Source of the DNA: Halobellus sp. LT62
Lineage (GTDB): Archaea > Halobacteriota > Halobacteria > Halobacteriales > Haloferacaceae
Length of the DNA stretch: 64,000 nt
Assembly (NCBI RefSeq): GCF_037031285.1
Contig: NZ_JAYEZO010000001.1
Location: 620,001-684,000 of the forward strand
Reading direction: 5' to 3'
Part shown: positions 43,277-51,561 of the stretch, piece after piece
Layout of the letters: every line of letters starts with the position of its first letter
Numbering within the stretch: position 1 is the first letter of the stretch
Made by a program: the position numbers and the translations under genes
Notes under the pieces: generated by a model
The model's database searches: none
Seen by the model: only the letters and a program-made list of their open reading frames with translations
What the model was told of the DNA's origin: nothing

Positions 43277-43897
43277 ATGAAACAACTATTCAACGAAGAC
43301 GAACGCGGTCAGGTCGGTATCGGTACGCTCATCGTGTTCATCGCGATGGTTCTCGTCGCTGCGATCGCGGCGGGAGTGCTCGTGAACACGGCAGGCTTCT
43401 TGCAGGCGACTGCCGAAGACGCCGGTCAAGAGAGCGTCGACAAGGTCACGAACCGCGTCGAAGTGATCAACCAGCACGGCACCGTCGGGCTGAACGATAC
43501 GATCTCCAATATGACACTGACGGTCCGGCTCGCTGCTGGATCCGGTGCAGTGGATATGGATACCACTTCGATCAAGTATCTCAGCGACAACGAAGTCCAG
43601 ACGCTGACGAACAGTTCGGACGGTATGGTGGATCCCGCGGGGAACGCCACGCAGTTCAACCTCACGGAGGTCACCGATGACGACGGATCCTTCGGCGTCC
43701 TCAACAGCGGGAACGACCGCTACGAGGTGACGATCAACGCGTCCGATATCGAGGGCGGATACGATTACAACGGCTTGAATACGGGCGATAAGATCCAACT
43801 GGACATCACGAGCCAGACCGGCGGCACGACGCAGGTCATCCTGACGATGCCCCAGCAACTCGCCGGGAAGAATACCGGCGAACCGGTCAAGCTCTGA
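43277..43897 (+). CDS. arlA2: Archaellin B1
   Basis: 206 aa. Same leader and core helix as A1 (DERG, then [10 protein letters not shown]), with globular domain of a second type: [32 protein letters not shown], end [17 protein letters not shown]. Nearly the same as the fourth archaellin (44988). Starts 9 bp after A1, so both come from one mRNA. Confidence 0.97.
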   Translation: MKQLFNEDERGQVGIGTLIVFIAMVLVAAIAAGVLVNTAGFLQATAEDAGQESVDKVTNRVEVINQHGTVGLNDTISNMTLTVRLAAGSGAVDMDTTSIKYLSDNEVQTLTNSSDGMVDPAGNATQFNLTEVTDDDGSFGVLNSGNDRYEVTINASDIEGGYDYNGLNTGDKIQLDITSQTGGTTQVILTMPQQLAGKNTGEPVKL

Positions 43898-44306
43898 ACT
43901 CCGGTCTCACCTCGCACTGACGACGAGCACAACTTTTCATTTCTCTCACGCCGTGAGCGGCTCGCTTGTCGGGTGCGTGACGTACTGACGGTGATAATTC
44001 CGTATCGGCAGGGGCAAAAGACGTACTGTGCTAAGGATTCTGCGTACTGCCGACCGATCTCTGATTCCCTCAACCGTCGACCTCATCTTTCGAGCAGTCG
44101 ATATTTCTGTGCTGGATTGTTTGGTGCGCCAGTACTGGTGGAAGTGTATAATATAAAATTCTTTATATAACCTGCCGAGACTCGTCTACGGATACTATCA
44201 CCGCTGATATCTGGGGCCATACCATTATGTACGGACCATTGCTCAGTCGAGTTAACGGTCTGCTCTCTAGCGGAATGGGGAGTCGGACTGGAGACACACA
44301 ACAACA
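43898..44306. other. 409-bp spacer between archaellin pairs
   Basis: Holds the second archaellin promoter (44196-44229) and an AT-rich stretch aatataaaattctttatataac at 44149-44170 that is not accounted for by it. No ORF with protein-like composition was seen on either strand; the open frame 43973-44170 has none of the usual acidic bias. Confidence 0.6.
44196..44229 (+). promoter_or_regulatory. Motility-regulon operator and TATA of the second archaellin pair
   Basis: Core TATCA-CCGC-TGATA at 44196-44209 and CATTATG at 44223; spacing 13 nt as in the first pair. The leader, including ctggagacacacaa just before the start, is also shared with the first pair. Confidence 0.75.
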
Positions 44307-44978
44307 ATGTTCGAAGACAACGACGCCGACCGTGGTCAGGTCGGTATCGGAACGCTCATCGTGTTCATCGCGATGGTCCTCGTCGCTGCGATCGCGGCCG
44401 GGGTCCTGGTGAACACGGCAGGCTTCCTCCAAGCGACCGCGGAGGACGCCGGCCAAGAGAGCGTCGACAAGGTGACGAATCGACTCGACGTGGTCAGTGC
44501 GCACGGCCTCGTCAACGAAACGAGTGACGACAGCCTCGCCGTCGACAGTCTTAACCTCACGGTTCGGCTCGCGGCCGGCTCTGGTGCAGTCAACCTCGAG
44601 GACACCACGATAAAGTACGTGAGTAGCACGAAGGCGAAGAACCTCGTCTACAAGAACTCCTCAAGCAGCGATGGAAGCACCTTACTCAACGTCTCACAGT
44701 ATGAAGACGGCTACGAGAGCGGCCTCAACGGAACGGAGTTCACGGCGTATGCAGTCGATGATAACGACGACGCGTCGTTCCCGGTGCTGAACGGGCAGGC
44801 CGACCGCTACGAGATCGTGATCAACGCGTCGCTCGTCGAGGAGAACGGCGCGGGGCTTTCGACCGGTGACTCGATCGAACTCGACATCACCAGTCGCTCC
44901 GGCGGATCGACGCAGGCCATATTCACGATGCCCCAGCAACTCGCCGGACAGGACGACAACGATCCGGTGCCACTCTAA
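44307..44978 (+). CDS. arlA3: Archaellin A2
   Basis: 223 aa, paralogue of the first archaellin. Identical at DNA level over the first 182 nt; the central part ([17 protein letters not shown], then [18 protein letters not shown]) differs, and the end returns to high similarity. Leader cleavage site DADRG before QVGIG. Filament subunit; several glycosylation sequons (NETS, NLTVR, NSSSS, NVSQ). Confidence 0.97.
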   Translation: MFEDNDADRGQVGIGTLIVFIAMVLVAAIAAGVLVNTAGFLQATAEDAGQESVDKVTNRLDVVSAHGLVNETSDDSLAVDSLNLTVRLAAGSGAVNLEDTTIKYVSSTKAKNLVYKNSSSSDGSTLLNVSQYEDGYESGLNGTEFTAYAVDDNDDASFPVLNGQADRYEIVINASLVEENGAGLSTGDSIELDITSRSGGSTQAIFTMPQQLAGQDDNDPVPL

Positions 44979-44987
44979 GTAATCTCA

Positions 44988-45608
44988 ATGTTTGATATAT
45001 TCGACGAAGACGAACGCGGTCAGGTCGGTATCGGCACGCTCATCGTATTCATCGCGATGGTTCTCGTCGCTGCGATCGCGGCGGGGGTTCTCGTGAACAC
45101 TGCTGGCTTCTTGCAGGCGACCGCGGAGGACGCCGGCCAAGAGAGCGTCGACAAGGTCACGAACCGCGTCGACGTGATCAACCAGCACGGTACCGTTGGC
45201 AGCAATGACGACATCGCCAACATCACGATGACCGTCCGACTCGCCGCCGGATCGGGAGCGGTGGATATGGATACTACCTCAATCAAGTACCTCAGTGATA
45301 GCCAAGTGACGACGCTGACGAACAGTACTGACGATATGGACTACGCCGCAGGGAACGAAAGCCAGTTCAACCTCACGAAGGTCACAGACAACGACGACTC
45401 CTTCGGCGTTCTCAACAGCCGCGACGATCGCTACGAGGTGACGATCAATGCATCAGCGATCGAGAGCGGCGGTGCGGGCGAGGGACTCGGTACGGGCGAG
45501 CAGATTCAACTGGACATCACGAGCCAGACCGGCGGCACGACGCAGGTCATCCTGACGATGCCCCAGCAACTCGCCGGGAAAGACACCGGCGAACCGGTTC
45601 AGCTCTGA
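44988..45608 (+). CDS. arlA4: Archaellin B2
   Basis: 206 aa, paralogue of the second archaellin: same order of segments ([32 protein letters not shown]) and the same end [17 protein letters not shown]. Follows A2 by 9 bp, like B1 follows A1, so the pair was duplicated as a unit. Confidence 0.97.
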   Translation: MFDIFDEDERGQVGIGTLIVFIAMVLVAAIAAGVLVNTAGFLQATAEDAGQESVDKVTNRVDVINQHGTVGSNDDIANITMTVRLAAGSGAVDMDTTSIKYLSDSQVTTLTNSTDDMDYAAGNESQFNLTKVTDNDDSFGVLNSRDDRYEVTINASAIESGGAGEGLGTGEQIQLDITSQTGGTTQVILTMPQQLAGKDTGEPVQL

Positions 45609-45732
45609 GCCCTGATCTCAGCCTCGAACCGCAACTAAACCTCGTTTTCTGTTCTTTCGATCCTCGTGAGCGATAGCTCGGTCGGCGGAGGGATCGTCGA
45701 TCGGACCGAGAGAAACAAACAGTTGGACCTGA

Positions 45733-46482
45733 CTACTCGAGTCCGCCCTCGTCTTCGGCGAACCACGGTGCGGACTCGCCGACCATCGAGAACCCGGCCG
45801 CCTGTTCGTACACCTTGATTCCGCCCTCCTCGATTTCCAGCGGGAACATCGAGTTCTTGATGGGCTGCTTTCGCATCTTCGCGACCCAGATGTACCGGTT
45901 AGACGTGGACCCGGCGGGTGACTGGATAAGATAGATGTTCCCGTCGGTGAGGAAGTTTTCGAGGCCGATCTCGGTCTCGGGGAACACCGCGGACTGCTCC
46001 ATCGTCAGAATCGAGGTGAGGCCGCTGTCCTTCAGGATGTCGATGAACTTCAGGAGATACTGCCGCTGCTCTTTCTCCTCTTCGAAAAAGAGCTGAAACA
46101 TCGTCAAGGAGTCGAGAACGAGCCGATCGTACTGGGTGTCTTGGAGGTCTTCGAGGATCGTATCGAGCGTCGAGGAGAAGTCGCCGCTGCGGAGCAGCGT
46201 GCGCTTGTCGTACACTTTGATCCGCCCGTCGTCGACGAAGTCGTCCCACTTGTCGAAGCCGATGGACTCGGCCGCCTCGCTGATATCGTCTTTCGTCTCC
46301 TCGAAGGTGAGATAGATCCCGCCCTCGTCGAACTGTTCGACGCCGTTATAGAGGTACTGTAGTCCGAGAATACTCTTCCCGGTTCCGGGGTTACCGCTGA
46401 CGAGCACGGCGGCGTTCTCGACGATACCACCGTTGAGGATCGAGTCGAGCCCTTCGACACCGGTCTTGACGAATTCTGGCAT
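45733..46482 (-). CDS. KaiC-like RecA-superfamily ATPase
   Basis: 249 aa, single RecA/KaiC domain. Start MPEFVKTGVEGLDSILNGGI (family form), Walker A GNPGTGKS (30-37), Walker B in DRLVLDSLTMFQ with downstream LTMEQS. KaiC-type ATPases in archaea often take part in signalling. It is on the minus strand between the archaellins and arlCE, facing the archaellins. ATG 46482 is used; the frame extends to 46494. Its function here is unknown. Confidence 0.88.
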   Translation of the reverse strand: MPEFVKTGVEGLDSILNGGIVENAAVLVSGNPGTGKSILGLQYLYNGVEQFDEGGIYLTFEETKDDISEAAESIGFDKWDDFVDDGRIKVYDKRTLLRSGDFSSTLDTILEDLQDTQYDRLVLDSLTMFQLFFEEEKEQRQYLLKFIDILKDSGLTSILTMEQSAVFPETEIGLENFLTDGNIYLIQSPAGSTSNRYIWVAKMRKQPIKNSMFPLEIEEGGIKVYEQAAGFSMVGESAPWFAEDEGGLE

Positions 46483-46624
46483 AGGTGTGATCACTTCCAG
46501 GGAGTGTTACGAGCGGGTCGGTCCCGCACGCGGATAATTCTTCTCACCACCGTCGCTGTTCCCGAGCGGACAGTCGAGAGGCTCTCAGTCGCGGTCCGAG
46601 GCAAATCTGCGGCCGACCCGGTTC

Positions 46625-46638
46625 TATCACGAGCGATA
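46625..46638. promoter_or_regulatory. Possible half-matching motility operator between the KaiC-like gene and arlCE
   Basis: TATCA-CGAG-CGATA, one mismatch to the palindrome of the other four promoters; no TATA box at the same distance on either strand. Lies in the 338-bp gap 46483-46820, which holds no gene. Confidence 0.3.
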
Positions 46639-46820
46639 ATTTGGTGGGAACCTTCTTGTATCGATGCTGGCACACATAATCTAATGATACCTGTTCCACC
46701 GAGACCGGACGACCGGACCGGTCGGACCACGCGATCGGGACGACCCACGGGATTCCGTGGCCCCAATCGACGACCGAACAGGACGAACGAGCGTCCGAGT
46801 CGGAGCAGGAGGAGACACAG

Positions 46821-48179
46821 ATGGGCGTGATGGACTGGATGGACGGCGATTCGAGTGAGGAGTCCGACACCGTCGCCACCGATGGGCTCGGATTCGACGA
46901 CGACCTCGACGGCGAGATGGGTGGATTCGACGACGAAATGAGCGAGATGGACGGTCTCGACGGCGAGATGGGCGAATTCGACGACGGCGGCGATTTCGGC
47001 GGTGGAGACGTCGATTCCGATACCATCGCCGATATGGAGGATCGCCTCTCCGAGCTCGAAAACGAGGTGAGTTCGATCTCCTCGGGGATGAACACCGTCC
47101 GCGAGGAGAACAAACAGATCGGCGAAACCGTCGAGGAACTCGACGAGACCATCCGGAAACTCCTCGACATCTACGAGATGGTGACCCGCGGCATCAACCC
47201 GTTCGTCGACGACGCCCGAGAGATGGGCGGACTGGAAGGTGACGGCGCGTTCGGCCTCTTCGAGATGGAAGAAGAGACCGAAGACGACCTCGATTCGGAC
47301 GTCGCGAGCGCCGACGCCGAATCGTTCTTCGACGAGGACTTCGGCGATCTCGACGCCGAAGCGGACGAGGCAGAGCTCGCCGCGGAAGACGAACTCTCCG
47401 AGGAGGAACGCGAAGATCCCGGTGCAGCACTCGAAGAAGAGTCGAGTGCGGACGACGACGCGATGAGCGGCTCCAGCTTCGACGACCTGAAGGCCGAGTA
47501 CGAGGAGAACGAAGACTGGGACGACGTCGACGGCGAGGAGGAGAGCGGAGAAGTCGACGCGGCAGACGGAGCGGATGGGACGGAAGCCGACGAGTCCGAC
47601 GCCGACGAGGACGCGGTGGGGGCCGAAGACGAATCCGAACGCCGCGACGCGCTCGAAGCGGCCGAAGAGGCGGTGACAGTCGACCCCGACGAGACGCTGT
47701 TCGAGGCCGACGGCGTGGAGACCGACAACGAGGCCGTAGACAACGGGGCGGACGCGTCGTCGACGAACGGAACGCTGCCGGCCGAGGCGACGTCGACGTC
47801 CGCTGCCGAACAGCAGTCCGGAAATGGCGATGCGAGCGACGCGTACCTGACGGCGTTGCCAGCGCGGTACACAGCCGAATCCGTCGCCCTGCAGTGGACG
47901 CGGTTCCTCGTCGAAACCGGCGGTGCGATCGGCGCTGCCCGAGCGCTTCGACAGTACCGTTCGCAGGGATGGATCACCCGTTCGGTCGAGCGGACGATGA
48001 GCGAACACGTCCGCAACGCGGCCACCGCGAGCACGACCGAACGGCCACAGGACCTCCGCGTCGAGCACCACAGAGAGAGTCTGACCTACATCAGCCGACT
48101 CGCCGGTGATGTCGACGAGTCTCGGCTCCTCGAAGAACTGTCCGCGCTCGGGGGTGGCGTCAGTGGGATTCGGCGTTAG
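46821..48179 (+). CDS. arlCE: Archaellum motor scaffold ArlCE (fused FlaC-FlaE)
   Basis: 452 aa. Residues 50-150 correspond to the FlaC part (coiled coil EDRLSELENEVSSISSGMNT, IYEMVTRGINPFVDD); then a very acidic linker of about 200 aa; then the FlaE part (345-452; YLTALPARYTAESVALQWTRF, RQYRSQGWITRSVE, LTYISRLAGD). It forms the cytosolic collar that connects motor and CheF signals. First gene of the motor operon. ArlF overlaps its end by 17 nt. Confidence 0.94.
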   Translation: MGVMDWMDGDSSEESDTVATDGLGFDDDLDGEMGGFDDEMSEMDGLDGEMGEFDDGGDFGGGDVDSDTIADMEDRLSELENEVSSISSGMNTVREENKQIGETVEELDETIRKLLDIYEMVTRGINPFVDDAREMGGLEGDGAFGLFEMEEETEDDLDSDVASADAESFFDEDFGDLDAEADEAELAAEDELSEEEREDPGAALEEESSADDDAMSGSSFDDLKAEYEENEDWDDVDGEEESGEVDAADGADGTEADESDADEDAVGAEDESERRDALEAAEEAVTVDPDETLFEADGVETDNEAVDNGADASSTNGTLPAEATSTSAAEQQSGNGDASDAYLTALPARYTAESVALQWTRFLVETGGAIGAARALRQYRSQGWITRSVERTMSEHVRNAATASTTERPQDLRVEHHRESLTYISRLAGDVDESRLLEELSALGGGVSGIRR

Positions 48180-48597
48180 CGGGTCGACGGCGATCATCTT
48201 CCTCGGCGTCTTGATCGCGTCGGGGACGCTCTATACGGCGGCCGCCGGGAGCGCAGAGCAGATCACCGAGGCACGGGAAGAAAAGGGCGAGGACCTCTTA
48301 GATCAGCGGAACACCGATCTGGAAATCGATCGCGTGTTCTATAACGATTCCACCTTGGAGATCAACGTGACGAATACGGGGACGACGACGCTTTCCGTCG
48401 AGGGAGTGAGTCTCTTGCTCGACAACGAGCACGTTCTTCCGGACTCGACCGAGGTGGAGGACGACCTCTCGACAGACGTCTGGGGTGCCGATCAGAAACT
48501 GGTCATCCGCATCAACGACGTGTCTCAGCCCGACCGCGTCACCGTCGTCGCCGAGAACGGGGTCGCCGCGAGCAACTCGACGGTCGAGGTGAGCTAG
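48163..48597 (+). CDS. arlF: Archaellum stator protein ArlF
   Basis: 144 aa. A GTG at 48163 gives the normal start (M)[20 protein letters not shown], the membrane anchor of the family; longer frames contain arlCE sequence in the wrong frame. Then a beta-sandwich domain ([19 protein letters not shown]). With ArlG it contacts the S-layer. Overlaps arlCE by 17 nt and is followed directly by arlG. Confidence 0.93.
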   Translation: MGFGVSGSTAIIFLGVLIASGTLYTAAAGSAEQITEAREEKGEDLLDQRNTDLEIDRVFYNDSTLEINVTNTGTTTLSVEGVSLLLDNEHVLPDSTEVEDDLSTDVWGADQKLVIRINDVSQPDRVTVVAENGVAASNSTVEVS

Positions 48598-49053
48598 ATG
48601 GCCGACGTGTCCGTTCCGAGCCTGATCCTGTTCATCGCGAGCATCGTCATCGCCGCGGGCGTCGCGGGCGTCCTCATCGACACCGTAACGGGTATCAGCG
48701 GCTCTCTCGACGACCGCGGCGCGGACGTCTCAGAGAACATCCGGACCGACATCGAGATCATCAGCAGCCCCGAGCCGGGCGTCTACAACGAGACGAACGA
48801 CGAGCTCACGCTGTACGTGAAAAACACCGGGAGACGGACCTTACCGGCGACCGGCGAGACGTTCGACGTGATCGTCGACGCGCAGTACCGCGCGAACGTC
48901 TCCGTGTCCGTCGCGGGCGATGCCGACGCCGACGAGTGGGCTCCGCACGACGTCGTCGAGGTGACGATCGGCGATCTAGTCTTAGACGAGGGCGACCACC
49001 GCGCCACGCTGGTCGTCGACGGCGACGAGGAGGTGTTCCGATTCAACCGATGA
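48598..49053 (+). CDS. arlG: Archaellum stator protein ArlG
   Basis: 151 aa. Membrane helix [19 protein letters not shown] at residues 9-28; beta-sandwich with [17 protein letters not shown]. Starts on the base after the arlF stop and overlaps arlH by 4 bp. Forms a filament with ArlF. Confidence 0.93.
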   Translation: MADVSVPSLILFIASIVIAAGVAGVLIDTVTGISGSLDDRGADVSENIRTDIEIISSPEPGVYNETNDELTLYVKNTGRRTLPATGETFDVIVDAQYRANVSVSVAGDADADEWAPHDVVEVTIGDLVLDEGDHRATLVVDGDEEVFRFNR

Positions 49054-49799
49054 GCTCGAATCACTTCCCGATCGGAATGAAAGACCACGACCGGCTCGAA
49101 AAGGAACTCGGCGGCGGGATCCCGAAGGGGTCGATCGTGCTCATCGAGGGCGACTACGGGGCCGGAAAGAGCGTGCTTTCTCAGCGGTTCACCTACGGCT
49201 TCACGCAGGAAAACGTCGTCACGACGCTCGTCTCGACAGAACTCGGCGTCCGCGGGTTCTTAGACCAGATGCACTCGCTGAACTACGACGTGGTCAAGCC
49301 CCTGCTCGACGAGGAGATCCTTTTCATCCCCGCCGAGATCGACGCCTCCGGCGCGCTCACCGGCGGCGGCGACGACGAGCGGAAACAGCTGCTGCGCCTG
49401 ATGATGGACGCGGAGACGATGTGGGATGGCGACGTCATCATCATCGACACCTTCGATGCGATCCTCCGGAACGACCCGATGTTCGAGGCGCTCGTCAGGC
49501 AGAACGAGGAGCGACAGGCCGCCTTAGAGATCATCTCCTTCTTCCGCGAGCTGACGACGAAGGGGAAGACGATCGTGCTCACCGTCGACCCCTCGACGGT
49601 CGACGAGGAGGCGATCGGGCCGTTCCGATCGATCGCCGACGTCTATCTCAAACTCGAGATGGTCGAAGTCGGCAACGACGTTCGACGGAACATCTTCGTG
49701 AAACGCTTCGCTGGAATGGGCGAGCAGGTCGGCGACCGCGTCGGTTTCTCTGTTCGCTCGGGGATCGGCATCGTCATCGAATCGAGGAGTGTCGCATAA
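49050..49799 (+). CDS. arlH: Archaellum ATP-binding regulator ArlH
   Basis: 249 aa KaiC-like protein. Walker [10 protein letters not shown] (33-41), Walker [17 protein letters not shown]. Binds ATP and joins ArlI; autophosphorylation has been proposed for the family. Start MSSNHFPIG at 49050; overlaps arlG by 4 bp and arlI by one base. Confidence 0.95.
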   Translation: MSSNHFPIGMKDHDRLEKELGGGIPKGSIVLIEGDYGAGKSVLSQRFTYGFTQENVVTTLVSTELGVRGFLDQMHSLNYDVVKPLLDEEILFIPAEIDASGALTGGGDDERKQLLRLMMDAETMWDGDVIIIDTFDAILRNDPMFEALVRQNEERQAALEIISFFRELTTKGKTIVLTVDPSTVDEEAIGPFRSIADVYLKLEMVEVGNDVRRNIFVKRFAGMGEQVGDRVGFSVRSGIGIVIESRSVA

Positions 49800-51466
49800 T
49801 GGCCACCGAACACGGCTCCGCGAAGATCGACGACGAACTCCGACAGCACGCGGGTCGGTGGGGCCATCTCCGCGAACACCTCAAGCGCTTCCGGCAGATC
49901 ACCGGCGAGTTCCCGATGTTCGTCGACGGCCCCGACGGGTACGAGTCGCGGCGACCGAACATCATCTACCACCTCGGCGGCCCGATCTACTGCCAGGTGT
50001 ACGGGAACTTCGGCGAGACGACGAAGTACTACACGATCGAGCCGGAGCTGAACGCCCCCGAGCACGAGGTCTTCGATCAGGTGAAGGACAAACTCCTCGA
50101 ACGGTCGGTGACGAAGCCCGCACCCGCCGGCGAGACCGAGTACGAAGATCGGATCCAAGAGCTGCTCGAAGAGATCGTCGTCCTCGAAAACGAACGGAAC
50201 GGCCGCCTCGCGGAGTTGGTACAGCGGCTCGAACTCGGGCCCCTCGAAGTCACAGAGGAAACCTACGAGAAGGTTCGGTACCGACTCGTCCGAGATATCG
50301 TCGGTCTCGGGCCGCTCGAGCCGATTATGCGCGATCCGGCGAACGAGGACATTCACGTGATCGGGCCGCGACAGGTCGACGTCGACCACGGCGAGTTCGG
50401 TCTCCTCGAGACGACCGTCGAGTTCGACAACTCCGAGCAGTACGACAACTGGCTCCGGAATATGGGCGAGCGAATCGGCGACCCGGTCTCCGACGCCCAT
50501 CCGATCGTCGACTCGACGCTTCCGGACGGCTCGCGTATCAACATCATCTACTCCGACGACGTGTCGCTGAAGGGCTCGTCGCTCACGATTCGTCAGGGCG
50601 ATGACGTCCCGCTGTCGGTGTTTCAGATCGCGAAGTGGGGCACGCTCTCGCCGGAGTTGTGCGCGTATCTCTGGATCGCCTTGGAGAACGAGCGAACCGT
50701 GTTCGTCGTCGGCGAGACGGCGTCCGGGAAGACGACGACGCTCAACGCGATCACGTCGTTCATCCCGCGGGACTCGAAGATCTACACGGCGGAGGACACC
50801 GCCGAGGTGCTTCCCCCGCACAACACGTGGCAGCAACTGCTGACGCGGGAGGGCCGCGGCACGGACTCCGAAGTCGATATGTTCGACCTCGTCGCCGCGG
50901 CGCTGCGCTCTCGCCCCGACTACATCATCGTGGGCGAGGTCCGTGGCGAAGAGGGTCGGATGGCGTTTCAGGCGGCACAGACCGGTCACCCGGTGATGCT
51001 GACGTTCCACGCGAGCGACATCGTCTCGATGATCCAGCGGTTCACCGGCGACCCGATCAACGTCCCCGAGACGTTCATGTCGAACGCCGACATCGCGCTG
51101 TTCCAGAACCGCGTCAAGCGTGGCAACGACACCTTGCGGCGCGTGACCTCCGTACAGGAGATCGAAGGCTACTCCAAGGAGATGGGCGGGGTCGTCACCC
51201 GCGAGGCGTTCTACTGGGATCCCGTCGAGGACCAGATCGTCTTCCAAGGCCGCAACAACTCCTACATTATGGAGGAGAAGATCGCGACGCTGCTCGGCTA
51301 CGACGACACGCGGAAGATCTACGACGACATCGAGTTCCGCGCGAAGCTCATCCGCCGCGCGCTCCAAGAGAACATTCTCGGCTACCACGAGGTCAACGAG
51401 TTCATCGAGGACTTCCAGCGCGACGGCACCGAAGGGATCCCATTCGACATCACGAGGCTCGAGTGA
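49799..51466 (+). CDS. arlI: Archaellum motor ATPase ArlI
   Basis: 555-aa type II/IV secretion ATPase that powers assembly and rotation. N-terminal domain to about 250; the ATPase part shows Walker A GETASGKTT, Asp box YTAEDTAEVLPP, Walker B DYIIVGEVRGEEG and His box TGHPVMLTFHASD. ATG 49799 shares a base with the arlH stop. Ends with TGATGATG, the start of the short frame before arlJ. Confidence 0.97.
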   Translation: MATEHGSAKIDDELRQHAGRWGHLREHLKRFRQITGEFPMFVDGPDGYESRRPNIIYHLGGPIYCQVYGNFGETTKYYTIEPELNAPEHEVFDQVKDKLLERSVTKPAPAGETEYEDRIQELLEEIVVLENERNGRLAELVQRLELGPLEVTEETYEKVRYRLVRDIVGLGPLEPIMRDPANEDIHVIGPRQVDVDHGEFGLLETTVEFDNSEQYDNWLRNMGERIGDPVSDAHPIVDSTLPDGSRINIIYSDDVSLKGSSLTIRQGDDVPLSVFQIAKWGTLSPELCAYLWIALENERTVFVVGETASGKTTTLNAITSFIPRDSKIYTAEDTAEVLPPHNTWQQLLTREGRGTDSEVDMFDLVAAALRSRPDYIIVGEVRGEEGRMAFQAAQTGHPVMLTFHASDIVSMIQRFTGDPINVPETFMSNADIALFQNRVKRGNDTLRRVTSVQEIEGYSKEMGGVVTREAFYWDPVEDQIVFQGRNNSYIMEEKIATLLGYDDTRKIYDDIEFRAKLIRRALQENILGYHEVNEFIEDFQRDGTEGIPFDITRLE

Positions 51467-51561
51467 TGATGGCGAGGAATCGACCGACCGACGACGCCGG
51501 GTCGACGGTCGAATTGCGCGACCCACACTCCGGGTCCGACCGCGGGAGTGAGAAACGGTGA
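51466..51561 (+). CDS. 31-aa ORF that bridges arlI and arlJ
   Basis: The arlI stop (TGA, 51464-51466) overlaps ATG 51466; a second ATG is three bases later. The frame ends in a TGA (51559-51561) that overlaps the GTG start of arlJ. The peptide (MMARNRPTDDAGSTVELRD and so on) is polar and unlike any known family. It may be a coupling peptide that passes ribosomes from arlI to arlJ, or just a spacer with no translated product. Confidence 0.45.
   Translation: MMARNRPTDDAGSTVELRDPHSGSDRGSEKR

Noticed and set aside
43973-44170. 65-aa frame in the spacer between archaellin pairs
   Set aside because: Not acidic, no similarity, no start signal; probably chance in a regulatory spacer.
46491-48197. 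568-aa minus-strand frame opposite arlCE
   Set aside because: Phe/Val/His-rich shadow of the acidic linker; arlCE is supported by two family domains and the operon.
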